Position numbers and translations under genes: made by a program. Shown piece after piece: positions 8,184 to 14,093 of a stretch of DNA of 16,062 nt. The stretch's first letter is position 1. Every line of letters starts with the position of its first letter. The notes below the pieces were generated by a model. The model had not been told where the DNA came from and did not search any database. It saw only the letters and a list, made by a program, of their open reading frames with translations. Origin of the DNA: Bacillota bacterium (GTDB lineage: Bacteria; Bacillota; Clostridia; Christensenellales; Aristaeellaceae); assembly GCA_023416585.1 (NCBI GenBank), contig JAEZHM010000066.1:1-16062 (forward strand), given 5' to 3'.

Positions 8184-9050
8184 TTACCTATGGTTTCCCA
8201 TGAAGAAGATGGCCATGGTGCCAGGGCCGGAATGAGAGCCGATGACGGGCCCGATGAAGCTGATCAACACATCCTTGACATGCAATTCATCCCGCAAGAT
8301 GGAGGCCAGCCATTCTGCCTCTTCCAGGCAATCGCCATGGCTTAAAAAAATCGTCTGCTTTGTAGGTTCCACCGCGTTTTCCTTGACCTTCTCAAACAGC
8401 TCCCGCAGCGAACGCTTACGCCCCTGGACCTTTTCCCTGGGGATCAGCTTGCCTTCCTCGTTTACCTGAAGGATCGGCTTGATCTTCATGATCCCGCCCA
8501 GGTACGCGCTGGTGGCGGAGACGCGCCCGCCGCGGCGCAGGAACTGCAGGTCATCCACCGTAAACCAATGGATAACCTTCTGCAGATTATCTGCCACCCA
8601 TTGGGCGGTATCCTCTAAGGACGCGCCGGAATCGCGCATTTGAAGGGCTTGATGCACAAGCAGCCCGTGGCCTAATGAGGCGCACTTGGAATCGATAATA
8701 ATAAGCTTTCCATTGGGGTATTCGGTTTTTAATTGCTCCCTGGCGCTTGCGGCGGCTTCATAAGTGCCGCTCAATGCGCTGGAAAAGGTGATGCAAAGAA
8801 CATCCTGACCGTCTGCAAGCAACTTTTCGAAGGTCTCTTTCCATGTCTCGATGGTAACTTGAGAGGTGGTGGCTACAACGCCGCTGCGAAGCTTTGCGTA
8901 AAAAGCCCGGGTGCTGTCGTCGGATCCGTCAGGCGTATAGAACTGGCCTTCTATCTGATACATCATTGGGACGATGGTCATGTTTTTTTGCTTTTGCACA
9001 TAAGTCATGGGGAAATCCGTGCCACTATCTGTAACGATCCAGAAAGACAT
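8184..9050 (-). CDS. DegV family fatty-acid-binding protein (FakB-like)
   Basis: 288 residues, the standard length. Family landmarks are all present: the N-terminal WIVTDSGTDFP (4-14), TTSQ (61-64), SSALSGTY (90-97), IDSKCASLGHG (119-129), LRRGGRVS (171-178) and the C-terminal IGPVIGSHSGPG (266-277). DegV/FakB proteins hold a fatty acid in the cytosol while the kinase FakA phosphorylates its carboxylate, feeding exogenous fatty acids into phospholipid synthesis. No FakA is in the window. The start is ATG at 9050, with a perfect AAGGAGGT 4 bases upstream; the longer frame from 9089 adds 13 residues that would span this site. Promoter at 9110-9138. It is the first gene of a two-gene unit with the DUF3592 protein. 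Confidence 0.93.
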   Translation of the reverse strand: MSFWIVTDSGTDFPMTYVQKQKNMTIVPMMYQIEGQFYTPDGSDDSTRAFYAKLRSGVVATTSQVTIETWKETFEKLLADGQDVLCITFSSALSGTYEAAASAREQLKTEYPNGKLIIIDSKCASLGHGLLVHQALQMRDSGASLEDTAQWVADNLQKVIHWFTVDDLQFLRRGGRVSATSAYLGGIMKIKPILQVNEEGKLIPREKVQGRKRSLRELFEKVKENAVEPTKQTIFLSHGDCLEEAEWLASILRDELHVKDVLISFIGPVIGSHSGPGTMAIFFMGNHR

Positions 9051-9109
9051 GATTACCTCCTTGCGACGGCTTAAACCTCTGCCGCACAATGCTATTTAAT
9101 GACAACTTT

Positions 9110-9138
9110 ATGATAACAGACTGCACGTCCCACGTCAA
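9110..9138 (-). promoter_or_regulatory. Sigma-A-type promoter of the DegV-family gene
   Basis: Read on the - strand: -35 TTGACG (9138-9133), 17-bp spacer, -10 TATCAT (9115-9110). It is about 60 bases upstream of the start codon, with the ribosome binding site in between. Spacing and boxes are close to consensus. Confidence 0.75.
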
Positions 9139-9161
9139 GAATTCTTGGGACAAGCAAGATA

Positions 9162-9189
9162 AAAAGCCTTGCGGTCAGGCAAGGCTTTT
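9162..9189. terminator. Perfect 11-bp hairpin, second terminator behind rplL
   Basis: AAAAGCCTTGC (9162-9172) pairs perfectly with GCAAGGCTTTT (9179-9189), with a 6-base loop. Read on the - strand it ends in CTTTTTATCTT, so it can stop read-through from rplJL before the DegV-family promoter at 9138. There is no + strand gene nearby for it to serve. Confidence 0.65.
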
Positions 9190-9242
9190 GATAGTAGAAA
9201 CCGTGATACTTTTATACCAATGACAGGAAAAGGGATGCCAAT

Positions 9243-9271
9243 AAAAAAGTGACGCACTGCGCCACTTTTTT
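9243..9271 (-). terminator. rplL terminator
   Basis: The stem AAAAAAGTGGCGC/GCGTCACTTTTTT (13 bp, one mismatch, 3-base loop) is read on the - strand, ending in a run of six T. It starts 5 bases past the rplL stop codon. Confidence 0.9.
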
Positions 9272-9276
9272 GTTTG

Positions 9277-9648
9277 TTACTTGATTTCGATGACAGCGCC
9301 GACTTCGGCAAACTTGGCCTTGATCTTCTCGGCTTCGTCCTTGGAGACGGCTTCCTTGATGGTCTTGGGAGCGGCTTCCACCAGGTCCTTGGCTTCCTTC
9401 AGGCCCAGGCCGGCGATGACTTCGCGCACAACCTTGATGACCTTGATCTTCTCGGGGCCGGCATCCTTCAAAACGACGTCAAACTCGGTCTTTTCTTCAA
9501 CAGCCTCGGCAACAGCCGCGGGGCCGGCAGCCACAGCCACGGGGGCAGCGGCGGAAACGCCAAACTTTTCTTCCATGGCCTTCACCAAAGAGGCCAGTTC
9601 CAGCACCGTCATGGACTCGACGGCCGCGATGATTTCCTGATGCGTCAT
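9277..9648 (-). CDS. rplL: 50S ribosomal protein L7/L12
   Basis: 123 residues, typical for bL12. The N-terminal dimerisation domain (~1-32, IIAAVESMTVLELASLVKAM) is followed by an Ala/Pro/Val hinge (~33-50) and the C-terminal factor-binding domain (FDVVLKDAGPEKIKVIKVVR, GLGLKEAKDLVEAAP, then KFAEVGAVIEIK at the end). It forms the stalk on the large subunit that recruits translational GTPases, anchored through L10. The ATG at 9648 follows AGGAGG with 8 bases between. It lies 65 bases after rplJ and shares its transcript; a terminator follows directly. Confidence 0.98.
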   Translation of the reverse strand: MTHQEIIAAVESMTVLELASLVKAMEEKFGVSAAAPVAVAAGPAAVAEAVEEKTEFDVVLKDAGPEKIKVIKVVREVIAGLGLKEAKDLVEAAPKTIKEAVSKDEAEKIKAKFAEVGAVIEIK

Positions 9649-9713
9649 GGGTGTATCCTCCTCAAAATTCGATCATACTGTGTATGCCGCTTAGGCGGCG
9701 ATGAAGCAGGGGA

Positions 9714-10220
9714 TCATTCGGCCTCGCCGGCCTTTTGCTTGCGGTAGGCTTCCACCACGCGCACGAAGCTGGAGATGGAATTGGTCATGCTGCCCAGCAG
9801 TCGGGCCAGCAAAACCTCGCGGCTGGGGAGCTCGGCCAGCGCTTTGACGCCGTTTACATCCAACGCTTCCCTGCCCAGCAAACCGGCCTTGATTTCAATG
9901 GCGGTGGTCTTCGTCTTGGTGATGAAGCCATCGAGCACCTTGGCGGGAGCCACGGCATCGCTCATGCCAAAGGCAAAAGCGGAAGGGCCTTCCAGCACAT
10001 GGTCCAAAGCGGTGATGCCCAGGTCATCCAACGCGCGGCGAACCAGGGTGTTCTTCAGCACGCTGTATTCCACGCCGGCAGCCCGGCACTGGTTGCGCAG
10101 TTCGGTTACCTGCTCCACCGTCAGACCGTTGTACTTAACCACCACGACGCTTTTGGCGTTCATTAGCCTTTGGGTGATTTCGGCAACTGTTTGCTTTTTG
10201 ATTTCCAAATTTTTGCTCAT
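9714..10220 (-). CDS. rplJ: 50S ribosomal protein L10
   Basis: 168 residues. The N-terminal rRNA-binding domain is typical (KKQTVAEITQRLMNAKSVVVVKYNGL, VEYSVLKNTLVRRAL, GPSAFAFG), and the C-terminal helix (~130-165, ARLLGSMTNSISSFVRVVEAYRKQ) carries the L12 dimers. The start is ATG at 10220, preceded by GGAGGT 8 bases upstream; the frame extends in the 5' direction to 10289, but that part is the attenuator. Expression should be autoregulated: the L10-L12 complex binds the leader described separately. rplK and rplA, usually upstream, are absent. Confidence 0.98.
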   Translation of the reverse strand: MSKNLEIKKQTVAEITQRLMNAKSVVVVKYNGLTVEQVTELRNQCRAAGVEYSVLKNTLVRRALDDLGITALDHVLEGPSAFAFGMSDAVAPAKVLDGFITKTKTTAIEIKAGLLGREALDVNGVKALAELPSREVLLARLLGSMTNSISSFVRVVEAYRKQKAGEAE

Positions 10221-10392
10221 ATCCTTGCACCTCCTTTTTTTAAGGATAAAGGAAAACCCTTGCGCAGGCGCAAGGGCGAGCAAAATCAAATTGATTGCAA
10301 GCTTCCTTACACCTCGGCTGGCGAAGCGAAACGCTTCTTTACGCCGGATTTTCGCCCGGCACCCGCTGTCTACGGCACAGGTTTTCTAAACC
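10221..10392 (-). ncRNA. Ribosomal protein L10 leader with attenuator
   Basis: The 5' untranslated region of rplJ carries the recognisable L10-leader core. On the - strand GTGCCGTAGACAGCGGGTGCC is followed by a GCCGG/CCGGC hairpin, a GAAGCG/CGCTTC hairpin, and then GCCAGCCGAGGTG. Downstream, CCCTTGCG/CGCAAGGG (10276-10269 with 10264-10257, 4-base loop) followed by TTTT is an intrinsic terminator. The nearby CTTGC at ~10300 could pair with the GCAAG of its descending arm as an alternative structure. Known logic of the family: L10(L12)4 bound to the leader favours termination when ribosomal protein is in excess. Confidence 0.88.
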
Positions 10393-10398
10393 TCACGT

Positions 10399-10427
10399 AT
10401 CATAGCATGCATTTTGATTTTCGTCAA
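10399..10427 (-). promoter_or_regulatory. Sigma-A-type promoter of rplJL
   Basis: Read on the - strand: -35 TTGACG (10427-10422), exactly 17 bp, -10 TATGAT (10404-10399). Transcription would start near 10392, just before the L10-leader core. This explains how rplJL is expressed without rplKA. Confidence 0.85.
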
Positions 10428-10472
10428 TCTTTTTTCAAAACAACGCGTATAAAAAGATAAAAATAAGATCAT

Positions 10473-10500
10473 GTATGAGATTCCTTCAATCTGGCATTAG
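10473..10500 (+). promoter_or_regulatory. Possible sigma-G-like promoter before the spore-protein genes
   Basis: GTATG (10473-10477) fits the sigma-G -35 pattern GHATR, and CATTAG (10495-10500) partly fits its -10 CATWNTA, with a 17-bp spacer. Spore-protein genes of this family are normally read by sigma-G in the forespore. The -10 match is incomplete, so this is weak. Confidence 0.3.
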
Positions 10501-10582
10501 CACCCTGCGAACAATTGGCAGCGTAATTTGGCCCGCACGGGTCAAAATAGCTTTGACACCATAACAGGAGGTGATAAGTCCG

Positions 10583-10819
10583 ATGATGAACCAAGGATCC
10601 GCCAACACCAGCAGTTCCAACAACGCATCAGTGCCGGAAGCCCGGGCTGCGCTGGACAACATGAAGTTTGAGATCGCCAGGGAATTAGGCATCAACTTCA
10701 AGCAGGGCTACAACGGCGATCTATCTTCCCGGGAGAACGGCTATGTAGGCGGCTACATGGTCAAACGCCTCATTCAGCAGGCCGAAAAGCAGATGGCCGG
10801 CAGCCAACCAAGCCGGTAG
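10583..10819 (+). CDS. Alpha/beta-type small acid-soluble spore protein, copy 1
   Basis: 78 residues. After a Ser/Asn-rich head come the two conserved blocks: the germination-protease region (ALDNMKFEIARELGI, with cleavage expected between E and I) and the DNA-binding region (GYNGDLSSRENGYVGGYMVK followed by RLIQQAE). These proteins coat spore DNA, shift it toward an A-like form, protect it from UV and heat, and are degraded at germination as an amino-acid source. I chose ATG 10583 because AGGAGGTGAT (10566-10575) precedes it; a GTG in the same frame at 10571 lies inside that site. First of three tandem copies. Confidence 0.95.
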   Translation: MMNQGSANTSSSNNASVPEARAALDNMKFEIARELGINFKQGYNGDLSSRENGYVGGYMVKRLIQQAEKQMAGSQPSR

Positions 10820-10886
10820 GCAGGCGGGGCGGGAATGCGCCGCGCTTTGAAACGTCCACATTTAAAACGTAATGGAGTGAAATGAA

Positions 10887-11120
10887 ATGTTCAACAGTCC
10901 CACCAGTAATGCCAGTTCCACCAGCAACAATTATACTGTGCCCGAAGCCCGCGCGGCGCTGAACAACATGAAGTTCGAGATCGCCAACGAGCTTGGCATC
11001 AACCTCAAGCAAGGCTACAATGGCGACTTGCCCAGCCGTCAGGCCGGTTATATCGGTGGCTATATGGTCAAACGTATGATCGAGCAGCAGGAAAGGGCCA
11101 TGAGCGGCCAGGGCCGTTAA
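10887..11120 (+). CDS. Alpha/beta-type small acid-soluble spore protein, copy 2
   Basis: 77 residues, closely related to copy 1 (ARAALNNMKFEIANELGI, GYNGDLPSRQAGYIGGYMVK, RMIEQQE). The protease site E-I and the glycine-rich GYIGGYMVK turn are both intact. The ATG at 10887 follows GGAGTGA. It lies 67 bases after copy 1 and is followed by a strong hairpin at 11153-11178. Confidence 0.95.
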   Translation: MFNSPTSNASSTSNNYTVPEARAALNNMKFEIANELGINLKQGYNGDLPSRQAGYIGGYMVKRMIEQQERAMSGQGR

Positions 11121-11152
11121 CCTTTTTCGGGCAATGTACTTTCATATTTTTA

Positions 11153-11178
11153 AAACCGGCGGCGCAAGCCGCCGGTTT
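11153..11178 (+). terminator. Hairpin behind spore-protein gene 2
   Basis: AAACCGGCGGC (11153-11163) pairs perfectly with GCCGCCGGTTT (11168-11178) around a GCAA tetraloop. The T run is short (TTTATTA), so termination may be partial. The core CCGGCGG...CCGCCGG recurs behind gene 3. Confidence 0.65.
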
Positions 11179-11198
11179 ATTAGGTGGAGTGATTGATT

Positions 11199-11414
11199 TT
11201 GTCCAATCGTCCCTATACCTCAAATTTTCCGGGCAGTTCAAGCGTGCCCGATGCCCGTGCAGCGCTTGACAAAATGAAAATGGAAATGGCTGACGAGCTG
11301 GGTATCCATTTCAATCAGAGCCATAAAGGCGATTTGCCCAGCCGTGTGGCCGGCAACATGGTCAAGCGGATGATCGAGCAGCAGGAGAAGGAAATGAGCG
11401 GCCCCAATAAATGA
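11199..11414 (+). CDS. Diverged alpha/beta-type small acid-soluble spore protein, copy 3
   Basis: 71 residues from TTG at 11199, 6 bases after GGAGTGA (11186-11192); the TTG at 11193 directly abuts that site and is less likely. The family frame is clear (PDARAALDKMKMEMADELGI, GDLPSR, MVKRMIEQQE), but two key places differ from copies 1 and 2. The protease site reads M-E-M-A where the others have F-E-I-A. The glycine-rich turn AGYIGGYMVK is shortened by four residues to AGNMVK. QGYNGD has become QSHKGD. Either a specialised minor spore protein or a decaying paralogue. A rare start codon may also lower its level. Confidence 0.88.
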   Translation: MSNRPYTSNFPGSSSVPDARAALDKMKMEMADELGIHFNQSHKGDLPSRVAGNMVKRMIEQQEKEMSGPNK

Positions 11415-11429
11415 ACCGTTCCAGGAACG

Positions 11430-11461
11430 TTTCTACCGGCGGCACAAACCGCCGGTAGAAA
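11430..11461. terminator. 13-bp perfect hairpin behind spore-protein gene 3
   Basis: TTTCTACCGGCGG (11430-11442) pairs with CCGCCGGTAGAAA (11449-11461) around CACAAA. There is no T run on either strand, so it may act as an mRNA-stabilising or weak terminator hairpin. The core matches the hairpin behind gene 2, suggesting the hairpin was duplicated with the gene. Confidence 0.55.
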
Positions 11462-11537
11462 CTTCAGGGAATTTACCATTCGCAAATTTGAAAAATTATG
11501 TTAAAATGGAAAAAACGCATGCTAAAGAGGAGTAGTT

Positions 11538-12107
11538 ATGAATAAGGCAGAGATGATATCCCTGTTTCAACGCTGTTACGCGTACCAGGAGGGGCACTTC
11601 CGCCTGGCGGGCGGAAAGCATACCAACCGCTATGTGCAATGCGCGCATCTTACCGAGCATGCCGATGTGACGGAGAAGGTATGCCATGCGCTGATAGAAG
11701 CCTTAGGCGATACAAAGGCAAAGGTAGTCGTCAGCCCGGCCATCGGCGGCATGATTTTCGGGTTTGAGGTGAGCCGTCAAAAAAACTTGCGTTACGTCTA
11801 TACCGAGCGCAAGGATGGCGCTATGATATTGCACCGTGGCTTTGATATCGAAAAAGATACGCCCGTATTGGTGGTGGAGGATGTGGTCACCACCGGCGGC
11901 AGCGTGCGGGAAGTAATGGAGATTGTGCGCGCCTTGGGGGGCCATGTGGTGAAGGTTGCCTGTCTTGTGGATCGCTCGGGCGGAAAAGTAGACTTTGGCG
12001 TGCCATTTGTGTCACTTATCTCCTATGATGTGGAGGCGTGGGACGAAAAAGGGTGCCCCCTGTGTGAAAAGGGAACACCCGTGACAAAACCAGTGGGCAG
12101 GCTTTAA
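11538..12107 (+). CDS. pyrE: Orotate phosphoribosyltransferase
   Basis: 189 residues. PyrE joins orotate to PRPP to give orotidine monophosphate, the fifth step of pyrimidine synthesis. The PRPP-binding motif VLVVEDVVTTGGSV lies at 110-123, SPAIGGMIFG at 66-75, and the mobile catalytic loop region YTERKDG at 88-94. The ending CPLCEKGTPVTKPVGRL is typical of the clostridial form. The ATG at 11538 follows AGAGGAG. A -10-like TAAAAT (11502-11507) lies upstream, but I see no good -35. It stands alone, without other pyr genes, and its stop overlaps the stop of the opposing acetyltransferase gene. Confidence 0.96.
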   Translation: MNKAEMISLFQRCYAYQEGHFRLAGGKHTNRYVQCAHLTEHADVTEKVCHALIEALGDTKAKVVVSPAIGGMIFGFEVSRQKNLRYVYTERKDGAMILHRGFDIEKDTPVLVVEDVVTTGGSVREVMEIVRALGGHVVKVACLVDRSGGKVDFGVPFVSLISYDVEAWDEKGCPLCEKGTPVTKPVGRL

Positions 12108-12673
12108 GCGTTGCTGAGAACCTTTTGAACAGCATCCGGGCTGAGCTTGGAAAAGGGCGTGGGCGGCACGGGATCATCAGGAAACTCGCCCAGCGATTTT
12201 TGAAGCCAGATGATGTCATGCCATTTACCAAGCTTATAGCCCGATTTAGGGAATACGCCCAGAGTTTCAAAGCCGAACGCTGCGTGCAGCGCAAGGCTTT
12301 TTTCATTCGGCAGGGAAATAACGCCGTAAACGGTTTGATATCCCTGTATTGTAAGCAATTCCAAAAGAGCTGCATAGAGTTTCCGGCCGATGCCCCGGCC
12401 ATGGAGATCCCGGTCTACATATACCGACAGCTCCGCGTCCCACTGGTAAGCGTCGTGGGGCCGGAGCGCTGAGGCATAGGCGAAACCTGCCGCCTTGCCG
12501 TTATCCTCACACACAAGGAAGGGATATTGCGGAAGCAAAGACTTGATTTTTTCCGAAAAACTATCCGCCGTTGGTTCTTTGCAGATGAAGGTGATGGCTG
12601 TTTCCATCACATAGGGATGATAAATGCCGCACAGTACGGCGCCATCTTCTATGCGGGCGGTACGAAGAAGCAT
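12104..12673 (-). CDS. GNAT family N-acetyltransferase, PAT/YncA-like
   Basis: 189 residues. The order of motifs matches the phosphinothricin acetyltransferase/YncA branch of the GNAT superfamily: LLRTARIEDGAVLCGIYHPY at the start, YQWDAELSVYVDRDLHGRG (76-94) with the acetyl-CoA loop DLHGRGIGRKLYAAL (89-103), NEKSLALHAAFGFE (123-136) and YKLGKWHDIIWLQKSL (146-161). It probably acetylates a small amine or amino-acid analogue; the substrate cannot be read from sequence. A Pro-rich C-terminal tail (~163-189) goes beyond the usual end. The ATG at 12673 follows AAGGAAG. It converges with pyrE, and the two stop codons share TTAA at 12104-12107. Confidence 0.92.
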   Translation of the reverse strand: MLLRTARIEDGAVLCGIYHPYVMETAITFICKEPTADSFSEKIKSLLPQYPFLVCEDNGKAAGFAYASALRPHDAYQWDAELSVYVDRDLHGRGIGRKLYAALLELLTIQGYQTVYGVISLPNEKSLALHAAFGFETLGVFPKSGYKLGKWHDIIWLQKSLGEFPDDPVPPTPFSKLSPDAVQKVLSNA

Positions 12674-12760
12674 GGGAAGACTTCCTTTCTATTGTTGTAT
12701 AATAGCTATTTGATTTTTTGATATCTTTTTCAGATATGGTGACTGCTGATGATACGGGAG

Positions 12761-12867
12761 ACCTCCTTCCGCCGCCTGCGGGCGGCACCTCCCTCCACGA
12801 GGGAGGCTCAAAGAAAGGCTCCCTCTTAAGGGTTAGGGTGCTTAAGACGAAGGAGGCTGGGGGAGGT
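12761..12867 (-). repeat. Mosaic repeat, copy C: 107-bp minimal element
   Basis: Both end modules of the family with almost nothing between them. Bases 12761-12789 (ACCTCCTTCCGCC...GGCACC) are the inverted right end of copies A and D; 12841-12867 (CTTAAGACGAAGGAGGCTGG plus GGGAGGT) are the inverted left end of copy D. The termini are ACCTCC and GGAGGT, a 6-bp inverted repeat. The ~50-bp interior carries hairpins such as CCCTC-CACG-AGGG. It lies in the upstream region of the acetyltransferase gene; the rest of 12674-12760 is AT-rich leader with no gene. Confidence 0.8.
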
Positions 12868-12916
12868 GAATAGGTTATATTTATTACCCCTTATGATGAT
12901 GATTTCATTTAGATAT

Positions 12917-12966
12917 TTATTTCCCAGGCATCTGTTTTTCTTTATATCGCTTTCGGATACTGTGAT
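12917..12966 (-). pseudogene. Decayed copy of the 3' end of rqcH
   Basis: Aligned with 14094-14150, this stretch is identical at about 40 of 50 positions with one 7-base gap, by hand count. On the - strand it reads TVSESDIKK, then a frameshift, then MPGK and a stop, against TVSENDIKKIKELMPAK and a stop in the intact gene. It is in the same orientation as rqcH and lies 17 bases left of repeat D, while the intact rqcH end lies 52 bases right of it. Weaker similarity extends into the AT-rich bases on the stop-codon side (from ~12893). Too short and broken to function. Confidence 0.75.
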
Positions 12967-13307
12967 TGCAATTGTTTTGGAATACCTCCCCCAGCCTCCT
13001 TCGCCTTAAGAACCCTCCAAAAGCCTTCCCCTTGAGGGCTTCGAAGCCGAAGCGCCGCCAGTGGCTCCGCAGCCCCGACCCCGCCTGTGGCGGGAATGGG
13101 AGGGGCGGAGGAGGCTGGCGAAACCAGCAGTGCGTGCTCCGGAACCCCGACCCCGCCAGTGGCGGATAAGGGAGGGGTGAAGGAGGCTGGCGAAAAGGAG
13201 CAGTGCAAGCGGCAGTGATGCAATGCGACTATTGAGCCAGATGGGCACAGCGAAGCAATGCGACGATTGAGCCAGATGGAGGGATGAAGCGAAGGCGGAC
13301 GAGGCTG

Positions 13308-13433
13308 GCGAAACGGGTTCCAAAGCCCGGCTGCCCCCAGCGGGGGCAATAAGCCGGGCGGAGGAAGCGAGCGAAACGGGTTCCAAAGCCCGGCTGCCCC
13401 CAGTGGGGGCAATAAGCCGGGCGGAGGAAGCGA
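13308..13433. repeat. 63-bp tandem repeat, two copies
   Basis: Units 13308-13370 and 13371-13433 differ only slightly (for example C/T in CCCCCAGCGGGGG). Each unit contains a nested hairpin GCCCGGCT...AGCCGGGC with an inner CCCC/GGGG stem. Absent from copies A and B. Confidence 0.9.
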
Positions 13434-13447
13434 GCGAAACGAGCAGT

Positions 13448-13564
13448 GCGAACGGCAGTGAGCAGTGCGACGATTGAGCCGCCGGGGTTGCGAACGGCAG
13501 TGAGCAGTGCGACGATTGAGCCGCCGGGGTTGCGAACGGCAGTGAGCAGTGCGACGATTGAGCC
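13448..13564. repeat. 42-bp tandem repeat, 2.8 copies
   Basis: Units start at 13448, 13490 and 13532 (the last partial) with GCGAACGGCAGTGAGCAGTG. The copies are identical over the shared part and directly adjacent, with no spacers. The 42-bp period keeps reading frames open, which explains the repetitive open frames across the region. Confidence 0.9.
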
Positions 13565-14093
13565 AGATGGAGGGATGAAGCGAGGCGGAGGAAACGAGCG
13601 AAACGAGCAGCGCGGGCTCCGGAACCCCGGCCCCGCCAGTGGCGGATAAGGGAGGGGTGAAGGAGGCTGGCGAAAAGGAGCAGTGCAAGCGGCAGTGATG
13701 CAATGCGACTATTGAGCCAGATGGGCACAGCAAAGTGATGCGATGATTGAGCCGTCGGGTTTGCGAACGCAGCGAACACCGCGACGATTGAGCAGATGGA
13801 ATAGGTGACGCCGCAGCGCCGGATGAGGTGTCTGACACTATCGTCTATGCAGCTATGTCCACCTCATCAGTCTCCTTCGTCTTAAGCTTCCCGGAGGGCG
13901 GAGCCTGGAGCATTGGTGCGGAACGACAATGCGGAACACCGGACAAGCGAAGCGTAGTACGGTGCGAAGGGCCTCCAGGGGAAGTCTTTTGGAAGCCTCC
14001 CTCTGGAGGGATGGTGCCGCCCGCAGGCGGCGGAAGGAGGTAATGGACTGTCATTATTGTTGCCTGTGAGATGATACATGCATCATTAAGTAT

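Larger units (their letters stand above)
12984..14041 (+). repeat. Mosaic GC-rich repeat, copy D (1058 bp, complex)
   Basis: It runs from the left end module ACCTCCCCCAGCCTCCTTCG (12984) to the right end module GGAAGGAGGT (14041). Inside, the same modules as in A and B are chained: GGAACCCCGACCCCGCCAGT (e.g. 13141), 'gattgagccagatgg' (several), GGGAGGGGTGAAGGAGGCTG (e.g. 13171). A variant left-end module, ACCTCATCAGTCTCCTTCGT, recurs internally at 13861, so 13861-14041 looks like a short element attached to a longer one. AAT borders both sides (12981-12983, 14042-14044), a possible 3-bp target duplication. Two - strand frames stay open through ~900 bases, but they read the same modules in different frames, so I do not call genes here. 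Confidence 0.88.

Noticed and set aside
9274..10166. Open frames on the + strand opposite rplL and rplJ
   Set aside because: Mirror frames of highly conserved ribosomal protein genes; compositional shadows without start signals.
10831..10866. Separate sigma-G promoters before spore-protein genes 2 and 3
   Set aside because: GAATG and CATTTA occur before gene 2, but the spacing is about 21 bases; before gene 3, a CATATTT has no -35 partner at the right distance.
13448..13564. Possible CRISPR array
   Set aside because: The 42-bp units are directly adjacent with no spacers, and no cas genes are nearby.
12942..13838. Long - strand open frame (298 codons) and an overlapping one of 257 codons inside copy D; similar frames at 7022-7489 and 7272-7568
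   Set aside because: The same DNA modules are read in two different frames inside one open frame, the sequence is tandem repeats with periods of 63 and 42, and there is no ribosome binding site or recognisable domain.
13828..14043. Open frame with GTG start whose product resembles the one at 6705-6896 on the other strand (SIGAERQCGTPDKRS in common)
   Set aside because: The two copies differ mostly by replacement changes (I count only about five silent changes among roughly twenty), which is what unselected repeat DNA would show. No ribosome binding site, and the frame runs into the end module.
14031..14070. Mini-gene after the GGAGGT end of copy D (ATG at 14044, 8 codons)
   Set aside because: The spacing between GGAGGT and ATG is only 2 bases and the product is trivial.
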